Below, in pieces: positions 1-11,787 of a DNA stretch of 64,000 nt. Origin of the DNA: Diatrype stigma (lineage: Eukaryota > Ascomycota > Sordariomycetes > Xylariales > Diatrypaceae); NCBI GenBank assembly GCA_022225965.2, contig JAKJXP020000057.1, positions 186,001-250,000 on the forward strand. The letters run 5' to 3'. The translations under genes and the position numbers were made by a program. The notes beneath the pieces are model-generated. The model did no database searches. It had not been told where the DNA came from and was given only the letters and a program-made list of their open reading frames with translations. The first letter of the stretch is position 1. Each line of letters begins with the position of its first letter.

Positions 1-322
1 CCCTTCTACGTATTCTAAAATAGGGGGTGTAGGAGGCGGTGTGTACTTGGGACGGCTTTTGGGGGGGGGGGGCAGGGTTGGTTTGTAGAGTAGACCGTTT
101 ACCACCCCCTGATAAGCAAAGTAAGACCTATGTAGGGCCGGCATCGCCCATCCTCCTGCTTGTGGTGAATAGTCCGTAATTATCAGGTACAAGGTAATAA
201 TATATCTATATCTATACATAGGTATGACGCACACACGCATCTAACGACCTCTCCCTCCATGTCGGCAAAAAAGTAGGGAAGTAGTTAGGGAGGTAGAGCG
301 GTAGGTATCTCACCAACTCAAC
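1..322. other. intergenic, left edge
   Basis: No gene is visible. The stretch holds a run of 12 G at 61-72 and AT-rich low-complexity sequence near 197-225. It lies downstream of the stop codon of the minus-strand phosphatase gene and probably contains its 3' UTR. Confidence 0.6.
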
Positions 323-3300
323 TCAAGCCCAAACGAATTTCTTGATGCTATGACCCCACTGTTCCAGCAACCCCGTGCTCTTCTTCGCATCGGCAAGCGA
401 GATGATATCGCCTCTTTCGATGATGCTTTCAACAACAGCCTTACGCTGCTCTCCCTGATCTTGATCTTGATCTTGATATCCCCCCCGCTCTCCTTCGCCT
501 TCTTGTGGCTGCCTCGACGAGGCCTTGTCCGCGTTATCATTATCACCACTCCTATTATCGTTGTTGTTTTCGTCATTCTGATCATAGCTATCCCTCTCCT
601 TGTTGATTGATAAAACCAGTCGCTCGATCTCGCTCGCGATTGTGTCGATCTGTTCGCCTTCCGTGAGGGGCTTGGCCTTGGTGTTTTCGCCTTCGCCCTG
701 GCCTTCGGCCGCGTGCTCGTGCTCATGCGCGTCCGAGATCGACGTCCGCGCATACGGGGCCTTGAGGGCGATGATCCTGCGCTGCTGCTGCTGCTGCTTT
801 TTCTGGTTCTTCTGGTTCCCGCCGTTACCACCAGCACTGCTTTTGCTGCTACTGTTGTTTCCCCCGGGGACAATGGCACTCAGGATACCCTGCTTAAGGG
901 TCCCAGAGGATGAGGATGGCGATGATTCCTGCTGCTGCTGTTGTTCTTGGCCAGATGAAGGAGAAGAGGAGGGATCCACCACATTAGACAACGACCGCGT
1001 GTTGGTGCGCACGACATCGCGCGATCCGGGCTCGTAGGCGACAACAAGGCCGACGTTACGGGCCTCGTCGGCGTCGGCGGGCGAGAGGGTGGCGGTGACG
1101 TAGGCCCCAACGCGGAGGCCGACGACGTGATCGAGGGCGACGCGCTCGAAGGATCGGACTTTGTCGAGGTTCCAGTCGAAACGGCACAGGTACAGGGCGG
1201 CGTCGGTCAGGAGCAGCACGACCTCCTCGAGGGGGCCGGTGGTGCGGACGCGAACGGCGTCGGGCTCGCCGCCGCTGCTGGGTGGGCTGAGCAGCGTCCA
1301 GCCGCCGACGAACGCCTCGCGATCCGGGTTCTCGACGGCGATCTTACGTGACGTCTCGATAGCCTGCCCGCGCATCCGCCCTACCGAGATGGCCGGGTCC
1401 TTGGTCATCATAGTCGCCTCGAACTCGTCGAACACCATCGACGTCACATTGCCTAGGAAGAAGTCGATGGCGGCCTGAGAGAAATAGTCGTTTACCATGC
1501 TACAATTTCCTGATTAGTAAGGAAATAATGAAACCATATGTTCAGAGTAATCAGAAAGCGTGCCACTTACCCATTGTAGAACCGCGTCAGGGACAGTCCC
1601 AAGTCATTGACCATACCGCGGTAGTCGCGCTTCCGCGTGCGGGTGTAATCGCCCTTCATGGCGGCAGTCGAAGCATACTGCTTCGAAATAGCATCGCCAT
1701 TATCGGCCCAGAGCGTGTTGAACCAGACGTCGTTCTGCTGGTCGGACTGGACGGCCGGGTCGAAGCCCTCGGCTTTGAGCTGCAAGTCGAGCACGAAGCG
1801 GGCGAAGGAGCTCTGGCATACGTTCGTCCGGTCTAGGCAGTCCATGCAGTTCGTCCGCAGCACACCGCCCTGCCGCCGTACTATACCACCACCCTCCTCG
1901 ACAGTGCTCCCAGCCTCGTCGATCGTCTGGCCCAGCGTGTCCAGGAGCAGGCTGACGTTCTCGAATTTCATCCCACGGCACGCCGAGTGGAAGTCGAACC
2001 ATTCGAACGCGAGTGGTGGGTTTTGTTCTTTGGAACTACCTCCCTCCGCCGTCGCCGCCGCCGCCGCCTCCTGATTGTACTTCTCCGCGTTCTTCTCGTA
2101 CTCGTTTCCGATGACGGCCTCGACGCCGCGGCGCTCGACCAGGTTGACCAGCTGCACGGAAGGGCCGTACGCCTTTCTCATATGGTCGAAGTGGTTCTGG
2201 AAGGCGCAGAAGTTGGCCTCGGCCGAGTGCTGCAGCACGGGCAGCGGCTTGAGCGAGTAGGGCGACTGTGTAAAGAACAACGGGATGCTGCCGCGTACCT
2301 GGACGAAGGAGTAGGTCCGCGACGACGAAGACGATGGGTCCTGCGCCGCCGACAGAAGCTGTTCCGTCTCGACGAAGTTCGCGGCGTAGCCCTCGTCGTC
2401 GACGCCTCTCCGCAGGTACCGTAGTCCGGCCCGTTTGGTCGAGCGCCGCGAAATTACAGTGATTAGGAACTCCTTCTCCGATGGCCTTAGTTTGGTGGCA
2501 GCAGTAGTGGCAGGACCGTCTTCTGCGCCGGGAGAGCCCCCCACGGAGGTGGAGCCGGATGCCATATCACTCAGCTCCACCGAGTCCTGCTGCGAGTCGA
2601 GCTGCTGCGGGGGGTCGCGGTCGACGACGAACGATCTCTGTCCCACGAAACCTTGCATGATCGGCAGCAGGAGGGGTTCTGCATCCGCCGTGTGGAAGAA
2701 GGGTTTCAGAAGCACGCGATTCCAGAAAAACGTGGGATCAGCCGACTTGTGCAGCGGCGGCGGCGCTGAATCCACGGCCGCCGCAGGGCGGGATGAGAGG
2801 TTTCTAGTGATGTCGACGTCGTATGAGAAGTAAAAGCTCCTTGAGGTCCCGAACCAGATATGCGCCATGCGCAGCAACTTGGGCAACAGGCTCTCGCCAG
2901 CCGACGGTGCAGGCGGCACGTCCACCTTCTCCTTCACAACTGTCTTACTCAAATCCTTGTCGTCGTCCGCGCCCTGTCCCTGGCTACTAGTGGAAGTGGC
3001 GGCAGGAGTGGTATCGGCACCGGCACCCGCCCCCGCCCCCGTATCCGCATTAGTTTGGGCGTCCTCTTCGTCGGTGCTGCTGAGAAGCAGGTTGCGCTTC
3101 TGGTCTATCCTCCAGCCCTTACGGCTGAACCACTTCTCGGCGAAGCGGCCATAGCTGCCGCGGTTCTTAATCACATCCTCCGCTATGCTGCTCTTCTTCC
3201 CATCTTTCGTCTCCTCCGAGGCGGTGTCGTCGTGATCGCTCTGTAACCCGGGATCGGGCGGGGGCTCTCCCCCTCCTCCGACCTCGCTCTCCGTGTCGCT

Positions 3301-3855
3301 TTCCGTGTCGGCGGGACTGACCGATTTCCTCCCCGCGGCGGCGGCGCGCCGGAGCTGAGTGGCCGTGTGCGCGACAGCCTCCTCGGCCTCGGCCTGATTC
3401 GTGCACGGCGTCAACGCGACATCGGTCACGACGTAGACGGGGAAGCCCCGGACCTGGGCGACCTGCTCGCGACCGGTTATGGATATCAGGTAGCTGAGAC
3501 GTGACACGGTGAAGAAACCTATGTTTGTTCGGAGGGAGAGGTTGTCAGCCAGGTTTTGGATCTAGCGGATTCTGCTGTATCCCGTTATGCGCCCCGTTAT
3601 GCGCGAGGTTTTGTCGCTTCGTCCCAACGTACCTATTATCCCGAAGGCTTCGAAGGAGGAACCGGGCTTCGAAGCGACGTCGGGGACCTGGTCGCGGGGT
3701 GTTGAAGATACAGCCCCATCGCCATATTTGATCTTGACGGGCTGAGAAGGTCGTTGCTGCTGTGCCTGGGCTTGTTGGCCTTTGGTCGCAAGTGGCTGGA
3801 TCACGAGACCATCGACTGCAGCACAGATCAGGAGCTTGCGCGCCAGGCTAGGCAT
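323..3855 (-). CDS. Sac-domain phosphoinositide phosphatase with hSac2-type C-terminal domain
   Basis: Three exons on the minus strand, 3855-3633, 3518-1571 and 1499-323, give 1115 aa. Phase is kept at both junctions, which read ...FGIIG/FFTVSRLSY... and ...RFYNG/MVNDYFSQ.... The Sac catalytic motif CX5RT is present as CMDCLDRT at about residues 632-639, so phosphate removal from phosphoinositides on membranes is expected. The last exon opens with NDYFSQAAIDFFLGN and matches the hSac2 (INPP5F-like) region as I know it. After that the protein becomes low complexity, with Gln, Ser/Asn and DQ runs, and ends in a short conserved-looking tail (GLLEQWGHSIKKFVWA). The start is the first ATG of exon 1; the reading frame extends upstream only through a TTG. 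Family assignment is firm. The preferred lipid substrate cannot be read from the sequence. Confidence 0.88.
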
Positions 3856-4724
3856 GTTCAAAATCTATGAGGAGAGGAATCGCTCATGGTAATTTGTTGT
3901 TTGCATGAACAGCTCAAGTGTGTATGAAAAGTTGGTCTGTCAGTGCCAGGGAAGAAAAGAAACCATTTACGTTATGAGTATACTCTATGACTATAGTGAT
4001 GTGGTACATATAAACGTCAAGGGAGGGGATGGTTTTCCTGTCGGCTCTTCTTTACTTCTCACTGTATACCTAAATTATCTAAATTATGAGCTTTAAATTA
4101 TAATGCCAGTCCAACTTGCCTGCCTTTAGTGGGGTGCTGCTGATGCCGTCACATGTGCTGAAGGATAATGATGGCATAGCTAGAGTGCGTAGGTAAAGTG
4201 CATCGGGCTATAGGCAGGTGGCGTGGGGCTTGTTTTACTTAATGGAACAAAGTGCATGACTAGTGTCATTTGCCATCCCAAAAAGAGCGCTGCCACCAGC
4301 CTGACTGGCTGACTGGCCAGCCTATGGGGGGTCTCATGTGTGTTTCTAGATGGATGAAAGAGCCGCATATTATTATAGATAAAGGAGAACAAAGTGGAGG
4401 TGGCCTGGCGGGAATATAAACACGAAAGCTACAGATCCCCAGTAGCATCGACCTCCCAGTGGCAGCAATGAGCCTCATAAGAACAGCCATACGAACAGCG
4501 GGAAGTCGGTATTGATCCAACCTGGCATTAGACGTTAGATGCAGATGTGGTTCAGGCATGTTTGTCACTGATAAATGTCACATCACAGTTCAGTTGTCCA
4601 AATTCAGATTTGTATTCCCCTCGACATAGGCCTTGACATGCCACAACTCAGCGTGTAACTTCGATCTAGCCAATTGATCTCCCATGCAAAACCCCAATAC
4701 CTGGGAACATCTCTTCAGATCACT
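3856..4724. other. intergenic between two minus-strand genes
   Basis: No coding region can be supported. It should contain the 5' UTR and promoter of the Sac gene and the 3' UTR of the Snu13 gene. The short open frames on both strands lack splice partners and recognisable motifs. Confidence 0.6.
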
Positions 4725-5436
4725 TTAGATCATCAGACGCTCCACCTTGTCCTTGAGGGCCCGGATCTGGTTGTTAAGGTCGGACGCTTCGTTGGTAGTG
4801 ATGCTAGAAGAACTATGTGAGCAGAGGCTATGATGGTCCAGAGTGGTTCCGGGTGCTTACCTGCAGGCAATAACAGAGCGGGACACACCACATGCTCGTC
4901 CAAGGGCGACCTTGCTGGGCACGTAGACTATGAGATCGTTAGTTTTTATTGTTCTAGATCATTTGATTGGTGATTTTTACCGTAAGGGACGTTCTTGTCT
5001 TCGGCCAGGAGAGGCAGATGCTATTGAAGGTTAGCATGGGCACGATATCCAACTATTATCTTGAAATTATATTGGGTCGTCTTACCAAGAGGATGGCGAG
5101 GGGCTCGCAGTCGGCAGCCAGGATGACAAGTTCAGAGATACCACGGGAGAGTGTCTTGGTGCACTCGTTGGCACCCTTCTTGAGCTGGCGGTAATCTATG
5201 CAATAGCTGATCAGCACATGTTCCCATGTTCAACTGTCCATCGAATGTCCGTGGCCACTGGGCGCAATGGTGCACAATGAATGTGATGTTGTACTTACGG
5301 CTAGCTTGCTGAACGAGATCCAGAATCTCCTGGGACAGCTGGGCATCGGCCAAAGGCCAAGCTGTAGGTTGATTAGCATGATGAGAGAAGCCAGCCCCGG
5401 GAAGATTCCTCACTTACCAGCACTTTCGGAAGCCAT
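4725..5436 (-). CDS. snu13: Snu13, L7Ae-family 15.5 kDa snRNP/snoRNP protein
   Basis: Six exons (5436-5418, 5361-5299, 5195-5086, 5020-4981, 4927-4861, 4803-4725) join in frame to 125 aa, close to the family length of about 126. Recognisable blocks are [76 protein letters not shown] and the C-terminal [15 protein letters not shown]. Family knowledge: Snu13 binds kink-turns in U4 snRNA and in box C/D snoRNAs, so it serves both splicing and rRNA 2'-O-methylation in the nucleus and nucleolus. Five introns interrupt only 378 coding nucleotides, so no single exon is longer than 110 nt and the gene is easily missed. It is transcribed divergently from the V-ATPase gene, 829 bp away. Confidence 0.95.
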
Positions 5437-6265
5437 TTTCGTGACGGGTGAAGGCGTTGCTGTCGCAAGTCGAAACGGGTGTGGGATTGCGGAGGTTGTC
5501 TGTCGGGATCGAAATGGACGGTGAGAGCAGGGTTCCTTGCTTGAGCTCGCCCTGTGAAGAAGTGAATAACTTCTCGTTGCGCTTGTGGTTGCGAGATTGG
5601 GAAGTTTTGGGAAAGAGAATCGCAAAAAAGAGCTTCTTCGGCGAAGGACTCCAGCTAGGAATTATTTTTTGGCGCCAAGACCGAACTACAGATCCCGGCA
5701 TGACCCCACCTACGTGCGTCAGTAGGCCTTTGGTACGTAGAAATAGGCCTAGGGAGTACGAAGTACAATGACCTGGAGGAGATAAACACTGATAAAAGGT
5801 TAATCCTCGGTAACCGGCGCCCGGAGGTTGTGCTGTCCGGCTGACATAATAGCATCCTCACCTCAACTTTCTACCTACCTAGTCTGTAATAGTAGGTATG
5901 GATGCGATCATGGTGAAGACTGACACCTGGGCATCTGCCGCCAGGTGCCGGGACACTCGGACCTTGCAACCTGGGACCTTGGATGGAGCCCTGGAGCCCA
6001 GCGAATGAACTCCTGTCCTCGCTGGACTTTTGATGAAGCTTGTCAACACCTGCACCTGCACCTGCACCTCCAACTCTCTCACACTCACCCATCGCATTGC
6101 TTCATAGACCAGATCTTCTTCCTTCCGACCTCCACCCACAACACAATCGAAGCTTCATCCATCTCTCTGCAATAGCCGCAGCACGTCCGGATCCATCATT
6201 CAGGGCTTTCCATTCGAATTTATCTTCAAATAACTTCTGAGAAGTTTCCTTCTAAATCCGTCGAG
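5437..6265. promoter_or_regulatory. shared upstream region of snu13 and the V-ATPase subunit c gene
   Basis: This 829-bp divergent intergenic region must contain both promoters. It contains a CACCTG hexamer repeat at 6047-6070 and a pyrimidine-rich leader before the V-ATPase ATG. I see no further gene. Confidence 0.6.
6047..6070. repeat. CACCTG tandem hexamer
   Basis: Three exact CACCTG copies plus a CACCTC copy lie about 196 nt upstream of the V-ATPase start codon. CACCTG is also an E-box (CANNTG) core, so the array could be either a microsatellite or a cluster of binding sites. Confidence 0.7.
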
Positions 6266-7091
6266 ATGGCTGACAACTCCTTTTCCGAGGCCTGGTACGT
6301 AATCATCTGAACTCAAGCCCATCGTGTTTGGGAGCTTTCAACACGCGCATCATCATTCCTCGGATCGCATCCGGCATTCTCGGGAATCATGCTCCCCGTC
6401 ACTCCTGTTCTATGAAGCCATCCGCTTGCTAACTATCTTCTCTCCCCAGCCCCGTCTACGCGGTCAGTTGATCCTCCCCCGACCAGTCTTGGCGAAATTC
6501 GATTCGATGACACCTACCATCATCGTCAATTCGATCATGACTCTTCGCAGTACCTATAGCGCTAACATCGAATAGCCCTTCTTCGGTGCGATGGGTTGCA
6601 CGGCTGCCATTGTCTTCACCTGCCTGGGTGCCTCGTACGGAACTGCCAAGTCTGGTGTCGGTATCGCCGCTATGGGTGTCCTGAGACCTGATCTTATCGT
6701 CAAGAGTACGCGCTATCCATCCCGGTAGCCTCCACAATACGCGATGCTAAATGTTTTCTCTCCAGACATTGTTCCCGTCATTATGGCTGGTATCATCGGT
6801 ATCTACGGCCTAGTCGTCTCCGTCCTGATCTCCGACGGTCTGCATCAGCAGCTCCCTCTGTACACCGGCTTCATCCAGCTGGGTGCCGGTCTCTCTGTCG
6901 GCCTTGCTGGTCTGGCCGCCGGTTTCGCCATTGGTATCGTCGGTGACGCTGGTGTCCGAGGAACCGCGCAGCAGCCCAGGCTGTTCGTCGGCATGATCCT
7001 GATTCTCATTTTCGCTGAAGTCTTGGGTCTGTACGGTCTCATTGTCGCCCTGCTCATGAACTCGAAGGCCAGCGTCGATGTCAGCTGTTAA
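6266..7091 (+). CDS. vma-3: V-type H+-ATPase proteolipid subunit c
   Basis: Four exons (6266-6294, 6450-6462, 6576-6705, 6766-7091) give 165 aa. The protein is the 16-kDa proteolipid of the membrane V0 ring, which carries protons into vacuoles and other acidic organelles. Diagnostic stretches are [56 protein letters not shown] and the last helix [16 protein letters not shown], whose Glu carries the proton. Four hydrophobic helices are evident. Exon 2 is only 13 nt (C CCC GTC TAC GCG) and is needed to restore the family sequence CPVYAPFFG. It is flanked by a CCCCAG acceptor and a GTCAGT donor. Confidence 0.96.
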
Positions 7092-7949
7092 AGCAAGATG
7101 AGGTAATGGTCTTGACGGATGCCATGGTTCGTGCGATGATAGGAAAGAGATGGCAACATCTACCACCCCGGTCTCTTTCCTCGAGAGCCCAGGTTCTGTC
7201 GGCGACATCGAAATAAGTCATGATTCGCGACGCGACGAACGATGTTTGATTCGGCTTGGTCAAAGCTGGATAAAAGAAGAATGTTGTGTGTATGAGGTCA
7301 TCGTGAGGTGGTCTCTGGTACGGTACGTCTGTGGCGACAGGCAGGGAAATAGTAATGACTGAGGAACACTCACATATGTACAACTGTTGCTGCATAACGC
7401 TACCTTTCTAGGAAGGTTTCTCATCATAGACCAACGGATCGGGAGGCTTGTACTTTAGGTTGGCAAATTCCCTTATTTTCATAAACGGAGTGAAGATCGG
7501 CTGTCTATTTACAAATGTTGGTGCGAATAAACGATCGGCGTTGGCCAGTAAAAGAGCTCTACTTTCGAGAAGGGTTCATTATATGATTAGACCTAGCAAC
7601 TGTCCTGAACGCTCAAGCTGGTTCCTGAGTATTACGCCGTAATCATGAAGCGAGAACCGTACGCATCCCCTCGATCAACGACGAAAATGGGACATATTGG
7701 CCATCCAAAATCCTTCCAGCTTTCAGTCTTTTGACTAGCAATAGATCAGAGACCAGACTAGACAAAAGCTTGGGAATATAACGTAAATAAGCCTTGCATA
7801 GTCACGATAACCTCAAGTCATTGCTCGACTGTCTTGGTTTCTAGCGGGGGTAAGGGAGGGGGTTGGGAGAAGAGAGAGAGAAAATCGTAGGGCCGAATTA
7901 CGTTGTATATCATAGTCTACGTTCGCATGTATAACTCCTGCCTGTCTGC
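7092..7949. other. convergent intergenic region
   Basis: The V-ATPase gene and the Bmt6-like gene converge here, so the stretch should hold two 3' UTRs. I find no supportable gene, repeat or RNA in it. Confidence 0.6.
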
Positions 7950-8353
7950 CTATGATGGATAAGGCAAAGCCCGGTACAGGTGCATCTGATAGCGCATATC
8001 CTCGAGCGGGATCGGGTACCGCAGCCCGTCCGCGAGCCGGAACCAGACCGAGTCGGCCGACTCCAGCTTCTCCCATCCCACCATCGCCATCGTCGCCTTG
8101 GTGGTGACTTCTTCTTCTCCTGCAGCTCCGATTCTGGCTCCCGCTGCCCCCTCCGCCTCCTCGCCGTTCTCCTCCGAGGCCGTTATTACACGGCCCTCGC
8201 CCTTTTCTTGTCCCAGCCCCTGCTTCCGCTCCTGCTCCTGCTCCTGCTTCTGCTGCCGCCGCCTCCTCCCCTGCTCGCGCTCCTCCTCCTGCTGCTGGTG
8301 AAGTAGCGTGTGGTCTAGTAGCCACTGCATCGGGTACCGTCTCTTCTCCTTCG

Positions 8354-8388
<35 letters not shown>

Positions 8389-9644
8389 TGACCCTGTTCG
8401 CCAGCGCTGCTGCTACCACCACCACCGCCCACCGCCGCCTCCGAGTAGCTCCCAGGACTATCGACAACGAGCAGCAGCGAGCCCGGACAGACGACGGACG
8501 AGAGCCGCCGCAGGAAAGCCGTCGTCGGCCCGACCCCCGCCGCCGTGTACAGCTCGTTGAGCGTGAACAGCAGCGTCACGAGGACCGGTTGTTGTTGTTG
8601 GTCGTGAAAGAGGAGGAGCCCGGAGAGGTCGGCCTCCGACAGCGCCAGCACGTCCCGCTGCGCGAACGAGGCCGCGAGCCGCGAGGCCGGCGCCACCAGC
8701 GCCGCGTTCGCCGCACGCGCCGCCGCGCTGGCGTACTTCGAGAGCGGGGGCGGCGTCGTGAGACGCGCGTGCAAAGCCGTGATGATGGGGCCCCAGGGTC
8801 CGGTGTCGAGGAGGTGGAGTGAGCCGTTTAGGGGAGGGGGCTGGGGATGAGGCGGGGATGGAGGGGAAGAGGGGGAAGAGGGAGAGGGGGATGTTGGCGT
8901 TGATGGTGTTGCTATTGTTGCTGTTGATGTGGGTGTGGATGCAAGGTAAGCCCCGAAGGCGACGATTTCGGCCGCGCCACCCCCTATGGCGAGCATTCTG
9001 AGGGTGCGCTGTCGCTGCTTCTGCTGCTGCTCGTCATCTCCCTTGAGTTCCTCATCGGCGGAACTCTCTCCACCAGCAGCAGACATGGCAGTAGTAGCAG
9101 CAGTCCCTGTCGACCCGCCATCACCACCAGCATCCACCAGCGCCTCCAGATACCCCCCGACACCGCGCAGGACGCGCGCATAGCACAGCGCGCGCGTCGG
9201 GCTCCAGCGCGCCGCGTACGCCTCGAGCAGGTCCTCGCGCCCGAACGCCGCCGCGAAGTCGCGCTGGTACAGCGCCTGCTTGATCGTCTGCAGCCGCGCT
9301 GCGAACTTGCCCTCTTGGCCCGGCCCGAGGGAGAGGGCTGCGCCGAAGACGTCCAGGAGCGCTTGCTGCGCCTTGCGCTGCTGCTCTTCCTCTTCTGCTG
9401 CTGCTGCTGCTGCTTCTTTTACGCCGTCGTCATCGTCGTCGTCCTCCTGTTCCGGGCCCCTCGATGAGTTCTTCTCGGGGTGGGCTGGGTCGCCTGCTGG
9501 TGTCCTCGGTTTGCTACTAGAGGTGATTTTGCCCTTGGATCTCGCTTTGGTGGCTTTGGGCTTGGCGGCAGCGCTGTTCTTGGACTTGGCTGCCGCCGCC
9601 GCCGCCGCCGCCGCCGATGATGATGGTGCTGTCTTTTTGACCAT
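7950..9644 (-). CDS. bmt6: Bmt6-like 25S rRNA uridine-N3 methyltransferase
   Basis: A single-exon frame of 564 aa. The N-terminus is poly-Ala and Lys-rich (nuclear/nucleolar type). The catalytic half has an AdoMet-site glycine loop, LRMLAIGGGAAEIVAFGAYL, then LHLLDTGPWGPIITALH, a VTLLFTLNELY segment, LLLVVDSPGSYSE, and the signature end WFRLADGLRYPIPLEDMRYQ. The last part is what I recognise from the putative SAM-dependent methyltransferase family containing yeast Bmt6, which makes m3U in 25S rRNA. Homopolymer-rich inserts (TPS/PSS, poly-Gln, Arg/Gln/Glu) separate the conserved blocks and explain the length above the yeast protein. The window supports the family; the exact target uridine is inferred by homology. 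Confidence 0.8.
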
Positions 9645-10382
9645 GCTAGCCAGGATGCTAGGGTTACCGTCGTTGGTGTAAGTGATGTTTCTAAAACCTT
9701 TGGATAATATGGTATGGCGACCCTATGGATTCAGCAACTGAAAGTATTAGTTACAACCGGCTTTGAGGAGTTGGTGGTTTATGGTTTAGGAACTCGTTCA
9801 TATCGCAGGGTATTTATGCAATTGATTTTTTGTGGTGTGAAGTTGAAGTTCTAGACCAACTATTTCTTAGTGGGACAAATCACCGTCACGGCAAAAATGA
9901 CTCTTCAACCTCCTATTCTACTATCTTGTAAGCAAGTTTGTCCTACCAATTTCTGTTCCTTTTACAATTTTTAGTTATAACAATGAAAGATATATCAATT
10001 TCTGAGAAGTGAGAGGCGATTTTAACATTATACGGATTCTTGTTCAACGCCATCAAGACTTAATGAAGGCATGAACGAACACAAGCAATCTCGCCCCTGA
10101 ATAAGTATCGTCATGCATCCTTGCGAAAATATCTTATTCAGTTCGTCCCTACCCACAGAGTCACAATTGCAGGAATCCAGGTGATCCTGTAATTTGCTTA
10201 CCTTTCGATCAGTATGTATGTATTCATGTATTCATAGTCTACCCTTACTCCGTGTTCCATAGCCTCCAAATCCAAGTATGGGAGTTTATATTTGCAACTC
10301 TGGCCTAACAGCTGCGCCCCTTAAACATCTTGTATATCTATATGACGTCGGTATATTCTCATACGTTCATTGTCGAGCCACC
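9645..10382. other. intergenic, AT-richer than its neighbours
   Basis: No gene is supported. This should contain the Bmt6 promoter and the 3' UTR of the fructosamine-kinase-like gene. Base composition drops sharply compared with the GC-rich coding region next to it. Confidence 0.55.
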
Positions 10383-11787
10383 TCATTCTTCGAGACCATC
10401 TGGGAATTTCTCGACGAGTTCGCGCATCCCTGCTAACAACCTGCATGTAACTATTAGTAACGGCATCTTTGGTCTTCTTGATGGGCTGCGTACATCTCCC
10501 GGTAGCTTGGATCTTTCCTGTACAGGATAGAATCCAGAATATTGACGCGGCTAGAAACGATGTTAGGTCTCGACCTCAGCTACGACTCGTGCCTGGATGT
10601 ATGGACTAGATATTCTTACGTGGCATAAAGGAGGCCGCGATCGTCATAATCAGCTTCAGGCGGGGACTTGGGGAAATGCTCATGATATCGCTCTCTATAA
10701 GGCTTGTTTATCTCGTTCCAGGGCTGCCGCCAGACCGCCAGTTCATCTGCTCGCCTTGTTCTAGCTATCCGCAAAGCTAGGAGAGCTCGGACACGCAAGA
10801 CTCACATTCATTATGAGCATAAAAGGATGCCGCGTCGAATATCACGGGCATGCCCGTATCCCTATCTGTGCTTGCGTTGCCGTGCCACAGGTCCCCGTGG
10901 ATCAGGGACGGCCTGATGGAGCGACCGCCCGTGTGCAACGGGCGCAGCAGACGCGGGACCACCTTTTCGAAGAACGGCTCCGTCAGCTGCCGGACCTCTT
11001 CACTTGGGCCGCGGGCCTCCTGCTCCAGCCGCAGCAGGGCCCGCGTCGTCCTGGCGAAGTACTCCTCCCACGTGTCAGACCAGCCGTGCTCGATCGGGAT
11101 CTCTCCGTGGAAGGTGGTGGCGTCGAAGCCGAACCGGCCGCTATCCGGAGGACATTTCGACGTGCTGGTCCCCCGGTGCATCGCCGCGATCTTCGCCGGG
11201 AAGATCCCGAGGTCCGGAAGACCACCGGTCATCGGCCGGAACTCCGAGAGGAAGAAGTGGACGTCGGGTATGCTCGAGTACGACCCCCAGGCGATCGGCC
11301 GCGGAACAAGGTACGGGTCCGGGGCCGCGGCGTGCAGCTTTCCCATGCAATGGTATTCGCTTGACAGCAGGTCCCTCCCGCGCTCGCCGTACGTCGTCTG
11401 ATCGAGATCGAATGTCAACAACTCATATCATAAGCTCCTTGATTGACTGGGGCTGGCGAGATGACATTTCTCATTCATTCGATATACCAGGTTAGATTAC
11501 CTTCAAGAAGACCGCCCCCTTTACGCCATCGCGCTCGGTTTCGAGCCGAGCTGTGCGGGTCCAGAAGCTGGCTCCATGGGCCTCGATCCGTACCGCATTA
11601 GTCCCTGGCGGAAGTCCTGGCTAGGATGAGTCTTTGTGCTCTTTTGACTTATGAGGAATGCTGCCCGGTTTGTGCTGGTTCATCGTAGTTACTTACTAGC
11701 AACAACCTCGGGATCTATTATCTGGATGGCCTGGATAGGTACATTGACCTCATCGCTGAGCTGAGCCTGCTCGCTCGCCTCATCCAT
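10383..11787 (-). CDS. fructosamine/ketosamine-3-kinase family protein
   Basis: I assembled six exons (11787-11697, 11616-11501, 11421-10806, 10746-10620, 10550-10494, 10440-10383) into 354 aa with phase kept throughout. N-terminal lobe: VRIEAHGASFWTRTARLET, then VFLKLLTFD, where the Lys is the likely ATP-site residue. Catalytic loop: SLIHGDLWHGNA at about residues 241-252, then VIFDAASFYAHNEYELAVWR with the metal-binding Asp. The C-terminus is REMLLAGMRELVEKFPDG. These match the fructosamine-kinase branch of the aminoglycoside-phosphotransferase fold, which phosphorylates sugar adducts on amines so that they fall off. The intron before exon 3 uses a GAG acceptor; the others are standard, and the last has a TACTAAT branch site. 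It lies head-to-head with transketolase, 2.1 kb away. Confidence 0.82.
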
